From JASLCR01 sp964384345 (GTDB lineage Bacteria; Patescibacteriota; Saccharimonadia; Saccharimonadales; Saccharimonadaceae), in the NCBI GenBank assembly GCA_964384345.1, contig CAYLKD010000001.1, positions 62,001 through 126,000 of the forward strand: 64,000 nt of DNA, read 5' to 3'. A program made the position numbers and the translations under genes. Below the pieces are notes generated by a model. That model made no database searches and was not told the origin of the DNA. It saw only the letters and a program-made list of their open reading frames with translations. Of this stretch, positions 61,106 to 64,000 are shown piece by piece. Within the stretch, counting starts at the first letter, position 1; each line of letters begins with the position of its first letter.

Positions 61106-62880
61106 CCATGAACCAGTCGAACCGTCGCTGTGATATGTGCATACTGTACATCGCTAAAGTTTGTACCTGTTGCCCTACCACCTAAAACATATAAGTAACC
61201 ATTGTATGAAATAAATCCATGTCCATACCTTGTCCCTGAAAAAACATTACTTGATGTTGTCCAACTCCCAAGAGTACCGTCAGCATTTATCATTGCATAC
61301 TGCAAATCCCCATACGTGGTACCGCCGCTTCCGAGGCCTCCAGAAATATAGATATAACCGTTGGATGCCACAGCACCAATACTTTGCCTAGCGATATTAA
61401 AAGTACTGGTAGATGTCCAGTTTCCACCGATGCTACCATTGTTGTTTATGCGCGCGAATAACACAGCATTGGTTGTTCCACCGACTGTGTTTCCACCAAC
61501 AATATACATGTAGCTGTTGTATGCAATCAGCCCAAAACGCGAGTATGAAGCAGGTAGGTTAGTTGCATTGGTCTGCCAGATTCCTAGACTTCCATTAGTA
61601 GTATTTATTGCAGCATACTGTATATCATTAAGATTAGAACTTGAACTATCCTGTCCACCTACTACGTATAAATAGCCGTTATAAGCAATACTATTTGTAG
61701 CATATCGAGCAGTCGTAAACGTATTCGTTGCGCTTACCCAACCTGAGTTTGTACTACCTCCAGTTAAACTGCCTTGCGTAATCTGTCCAGCATTGCTGAA
61801 ATCGATATTCCCCTCATCATTACCAGTACGAAAATCGGTCGAACTGGTAATGATGACACTTGGATCAACTGTGATAGGCCCAGTTTGGCCATCTAAACCA
61901 CTCGCAACAACACTCAGTGTCGCACCATCAAATTGAAATTTGCTCGATCCTATGATATTTCCCGCAACGTTTTTGACTATAGGGGCTGGGAGACCAAAAA
62001 CAAGGTAGTTTTTTTCAGCATTCTCTCGTGCCGTCTCAACCATCTTACGATCTTTATCACTGCCATATTGCATGTCGCCGAACAAATTTGGATCACCGGC
62101 ATAAACACCAATTGCTCCGTCACTATCGGGAATTATTTTCATTGCTAATGTTTTTGGCAAATTTACCTTGTACTGAAACGTCATGGTGTCTGAAGTAACT
62201 TTTGGAACAACAATATCTTCTTTGAGTCCGTTATTCTTCAATGTATAAATTGCTTGATTGCCGCCGGAGAGCGGAAATACAATATGGCCGTCAACGTTTC
62301 GACCATTTTGAGACGTAAACTTAGGACTCATCCCAAAACTCAGACCAGAGTTGATATCGTGATAGGTGACACCCTTGCTTGCATCAGTTGGCACATCAAG
62401 CGCATATAGACTTTTATTTTTATCATCGCCAGTAGCTGAACCGACTTGTGACTTGAGTTGTGCGGCTGGATTTGTGTCAGATGATTTCACTGCGTCTTTA
62501 TTGAACTGATACGTTGCCGTCTGCGCGTCATACGTTAATTGCTTTGTTAACCGAGCATCGTTCTTACCTATGAGTTTTTGCGTATCGCCACTCAAAGCGT
62601 AGGCTCGAGCAGTTAGAATTTCGTTAACCGTAGGCGCGATGGCTGCAATAATTATTACCGCAGCCACGGCACCATTTGCCAGTCTCCACCTTAGACCATA
62701 ACGATTGTCGTTGCGTTGCCACCACGCTTTGATACGGTGGATTGATCGACGTTGCAATAAATAGGCCCGTGCCAGTCGTGGATGGTTCTTTAGAATACTA
62801 TACAGTCTGCGACGTATCGCAGAGTCATAGTTATGAATTAATCGTTGTATTTTTGGCATCACAATATGAAACTTTGACAT
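60766..62880 (-). CDS. Kelch-type beta-propeller surface protein, N-terminal part (frameshifted)
   Basis: Residues 1-75 are basic and cytoplasmic with one membrane helix (AVAAVIIIAAIAPTVNEIL). An extracellular domain of about 300 residues precedes kelch-like repeats (AYNGYLYVVGG, SNGYIYISGG, YNGYLYVLGG). After YAHI at about 61131 the frame is wrong: the repeat requires N-S-D-G-S, but one A of an AAC codon is missing. The last ~120 residues of this frame are therefore spurious. Likely surface adhesin or carbohydrate-binding propeller. The split may be a sequencing error, phase variation or a real mutation. Confidence 0.7.
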   Translation of the reverse strand: MSKFHIVMPKIQRLIHNYDSAIRRRLYSILKNHPRLARAYLLQRRSIHRIKAWWQRNDNRYGLRWRLANGAVAAVIIIAAIAPTVNEILTARAYALSGDTQKLIGKNDARLTKQLTYDAQTATYQFNKDAVKSSDTNPAAQLKSQVGSATGDDKNKSLYALDVPTDASKGVTYHDINSGLSFGMSPKFTSQNGRNVDGHIVFPLSGGNQAIYTLKNNGLKEDIVVPKVTSDTMTFQYKVNLPKTLAMKIIPDSDGAIGVYAGDPNLFGDMQYGSDKDRKMVETARENAEKNYLVFGLPAPIVKNVAGNIIGSSKFQFDGATLSVVASGLDGQTGPITVDPSVIITSSTDFRTGNDEGNIDFSNAGQITQGSLTGGSTNSGWVSATNTFTTARYATNSIAYNGYLYVVGGQDSSSSNLNDIQYAAINTTNGSLGIWQTNATNLPASYSRFGLIAYNSYMYIVGGNTVGGTTNAVLFARINNNGSIGGNWTSTSTFNIARQSIGAVASNGYIYISGGLGSGGTTYGDLQYAMINADGTLGSWTTSSNVFSGTRYGHGFISYNGYLYVLGGRATGTNFSDVQYAHITATVRLVHGWQQQALPIVGRIWVSWYTMATCILQEVTGLLMIGLTRSMPRSMPMAHLGHGLRLHLSQLEGLIWVPSPTMAICTLWAVRRRLQHITVMYNTLKLIQLALHRHGILQLTRPVP

Positions 62881-63028
62881 TCATTAATCAGATTACTCTA
62901 GCATTACACCAGTGTCGTCTACCTTTTGTACCCACACTCACCTCTCTAAAATTCGGTGTTTTGCTACCACTATACTACCTCAAGAGACGGACTCTGCGCA
63001 ATGCTTGTGCTTACTGCACAAAGAATTG

Positions 63029-63520
63029 TTATTTCGCTGTAGCAGTACCTTCAATTGCTTTAACAATTGAGCTGTCAGCTCGTAGATTTTCAAAAAATAA
63101 TACTTGGTTGTTGCGAATCATCATTTCGGCATCTGGACCATGAATTTCTGTACCTAATTTGACCAGTTGTTGCGTGGTAGGCGAAGCAGTAGCTGAAGAT
63201 TCACCCTTAAGATAATACACATCACTCAAGCGGACGTACGTGCCATTATCGCCGTGTAGTTTACCGTAGTACACTTGGCCATTCGTCAAAAAAACTGCTT
63301 GGTATTGGTTCTTTTTGACGAAACTACCGATGAAGCCGAAATGCCATGCAACAAGCAATCCAATTGCTACGACCACAAAAGCGCCCGCGAGTATGCCTAC
63401 GGTTCGTCTCGGGCGTGTGCTCATACGCTTTGATGCATCTTTGGGAAGTGGCTGCGTGACGCGCTGAATGCCATCAACGGATCGTGCGGGAGGATTCGGT
63501 CGTACCGGTTGTTTATTCAT
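63029..63520 (-). CDS. Single-pass membrane protein, 163 aa
   Basis: Pro/Arg-rich cytoplasmic N-terminus (1-40), one membrane helix (VGILAGAFVVVAIGLLVAWHFG), and a ~100-residue extracytoplasmic domain. The pattern QAVFLTNGQVYYGKLHG, YVRLSDVYYLKG and NNQVLFFENL is of a small beta domain seen in many CPR genomes, without known function. AAAGGGG lies before the ATG. It lies between two surface-protein genes. Confidence 0.8.
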   Translation of the reverse strand: MNKQPVRPNPPARSVDGIQRVTQPLPKDASKRMSTRPRRTVGILAGAFVVVAIGLLVAWHFGFIGSFVKKNQYQAVFLTNGQVYYGKLHGDNGTYVRLSDVYYLKGESSATASPTTQQLVKLGTEIHGPDAEMMIRNNQVLFFENLRADSSIVKAIEGTATAK

Positions 63521-63575
63521 GCGATCACTATGCCCCTTTCTCTACTATTGTTGTCATTATAGCATCCGGATTATT

Positions 63576-64000
63576 TTAGAACCTACTCCGATAACTAAAG
63601 CTTATTGTGCTAGCGCGTGCTAAATTGTTTTGTCCGGCTGCAACACGCACCTTAAACGTGACAGTGTCTCCAGCTGAAACTGTACAACTTCCGAGTGCCG
63701 TCGCAACCGTCGCAGACGACCAGGTAGCGTTTGCCGTGACCGCATTGCCTGTTGAACTACACGCCGTTGCAGTCGTGTCTGTATACATCGTAGCACTGAC
63801 TACTTCGCTCGCGGTTGTTGTCCCCCATCCTAAAATTGATAGATTTGCTAGACTTCCCGACGAGTAATCACTTGGTATTTGATAGCGGACATAAATATCA
63901 TAATCTTGCACGGTAGCCTGAGCGTTTGACCACTCGTAATAGCCTCGAGTTATGCCATTGCCACATACCGATGCGTTGATATTGAGTCGATCTGCACCTG
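63576..64000 (-). CDS. Secreted beta-rich protein, C-terminal fragment
   Basis: Frame open to the end of the window, so only the last ~141 residues are seen; the start lies beyond 64000. Seen sequence is beta-rich and polar, with YDIYVRYQIPSDYSSGSLAN, two cysteines around residues 95-115 (ACSSTGNA, GSCTVSAG) and a basic C-terminus YRSRF. No membrane anchor at this end. It is probably another surface protein like its neighbours. A GTG at 63911 is only an internal codon. Confidence 0.6.
   Translation of the reverse strand, partial: GADRLNINASVCGNGITRGYYEWSNAQATVQDYDIYVRYQIPSDYSSGSLANLSILGWGTTTASEVVSATMYTDTTATACSSTGNAVTANATWSSATVATALGSCTVSAGDTVTFKVRVAAGQNNLARASTISFSYRSRF

Noticed and set aside
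58511..62880. Regular repeats at DNA level, possible CRISPR or tandem array
   Set aside because: The repeats are codon-level kelch repeats with divergent DNA, not identical repeats with spacers.

Overview
This window looks like a chromosomal segment of a Saccharibacteria (TM7)-type member of the Patescibacteria/CPR. The evidence is inference from content. There is a compact gene set with housekeeping translation and repair genes (thrS, efp, rpsF-ssb-rpsR, rpsO, rpsT, truB, tlyA, pnp, rnj, ftsK, holA, mutM, ychF), a complete type IV pilus locus in a monoderm-like genome, very large secreted beta-propeller proteins, and no biosynthetic operons. TGA, TAA and TAG all act as ordinary stops. Sampled native coding lines are in the 40s % GC.

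Layout. 1-2.1 kb: the 5' part of thrS behind a T-box-like leader, tRNA-Val, and a small gene on an exact sigma70 promoter. 2.2-9.3 kb: a membrane glycosyltransferase, three tRNAs (Thr, Asp, Arg), superoxide dismutase, a parvulin-type foldase, a PH-domain membrane protein, ndk, uppP and a Xer recombinase. 9.3-23.5 kb: type IV pilus genes, all on the minus strand. These are minor pilins, prepilin peptidase, major pilin, pilC, pilT, pilB, pilO/N/M and a large surface protein. 23.6-30.5 kb: an accessory region with an Arr-like ADP-ribosyltransferase, ychF, a lipoprotein sortase and three strikingly GC-rich genes for secreted proteins. 30.5-43 kb: core genes (tlyA, a beta-lactamase-fold protein, efp operon, ftsK, rnj, udg, pnp) and a VCBS-repeat pseudogene. 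43-55.8 kb: an ABC exporter, an ECF sigma/anti-sigma pair, rpsO, truB, a PIG-L deacetylase, a degenerate DHH protein, rpsT, holA and mutM. 55.8-64 kb: giant secreted propeller proteins, one split by a single-base frameshift, and other envelope proteins.

The most unusual part is the set of three GC-rich cassettes at 25.6-29.75 kb. Each has its own extended -10 promoter (TGnTATARt), a 160-200 nt leader with a shared, covarying hairpin structure, a signal-peptide protein in actinobacterial-looking GC-rich codons, and a structured 3' hairpin with a conserved AACC loop. In each cassette a leader segment is complementary to that same gene's own 3' segment (9, 13 and 11 bp), and the sequence differs between cassettes while the pairing is kept. 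This suggests either mRNA end-to-end pairing or a mobile cassette with inverted ends. I do not recognise it as any described family.

A second window-wide theme is leaderless or near-leaderless initiation. In at least sixteen genes a good -10 box lies 6-10 nt before the start codon and no Shine-Dalgarno is present. Internal operon genes and long-leader genes instead carry AAGGAG-type sites.
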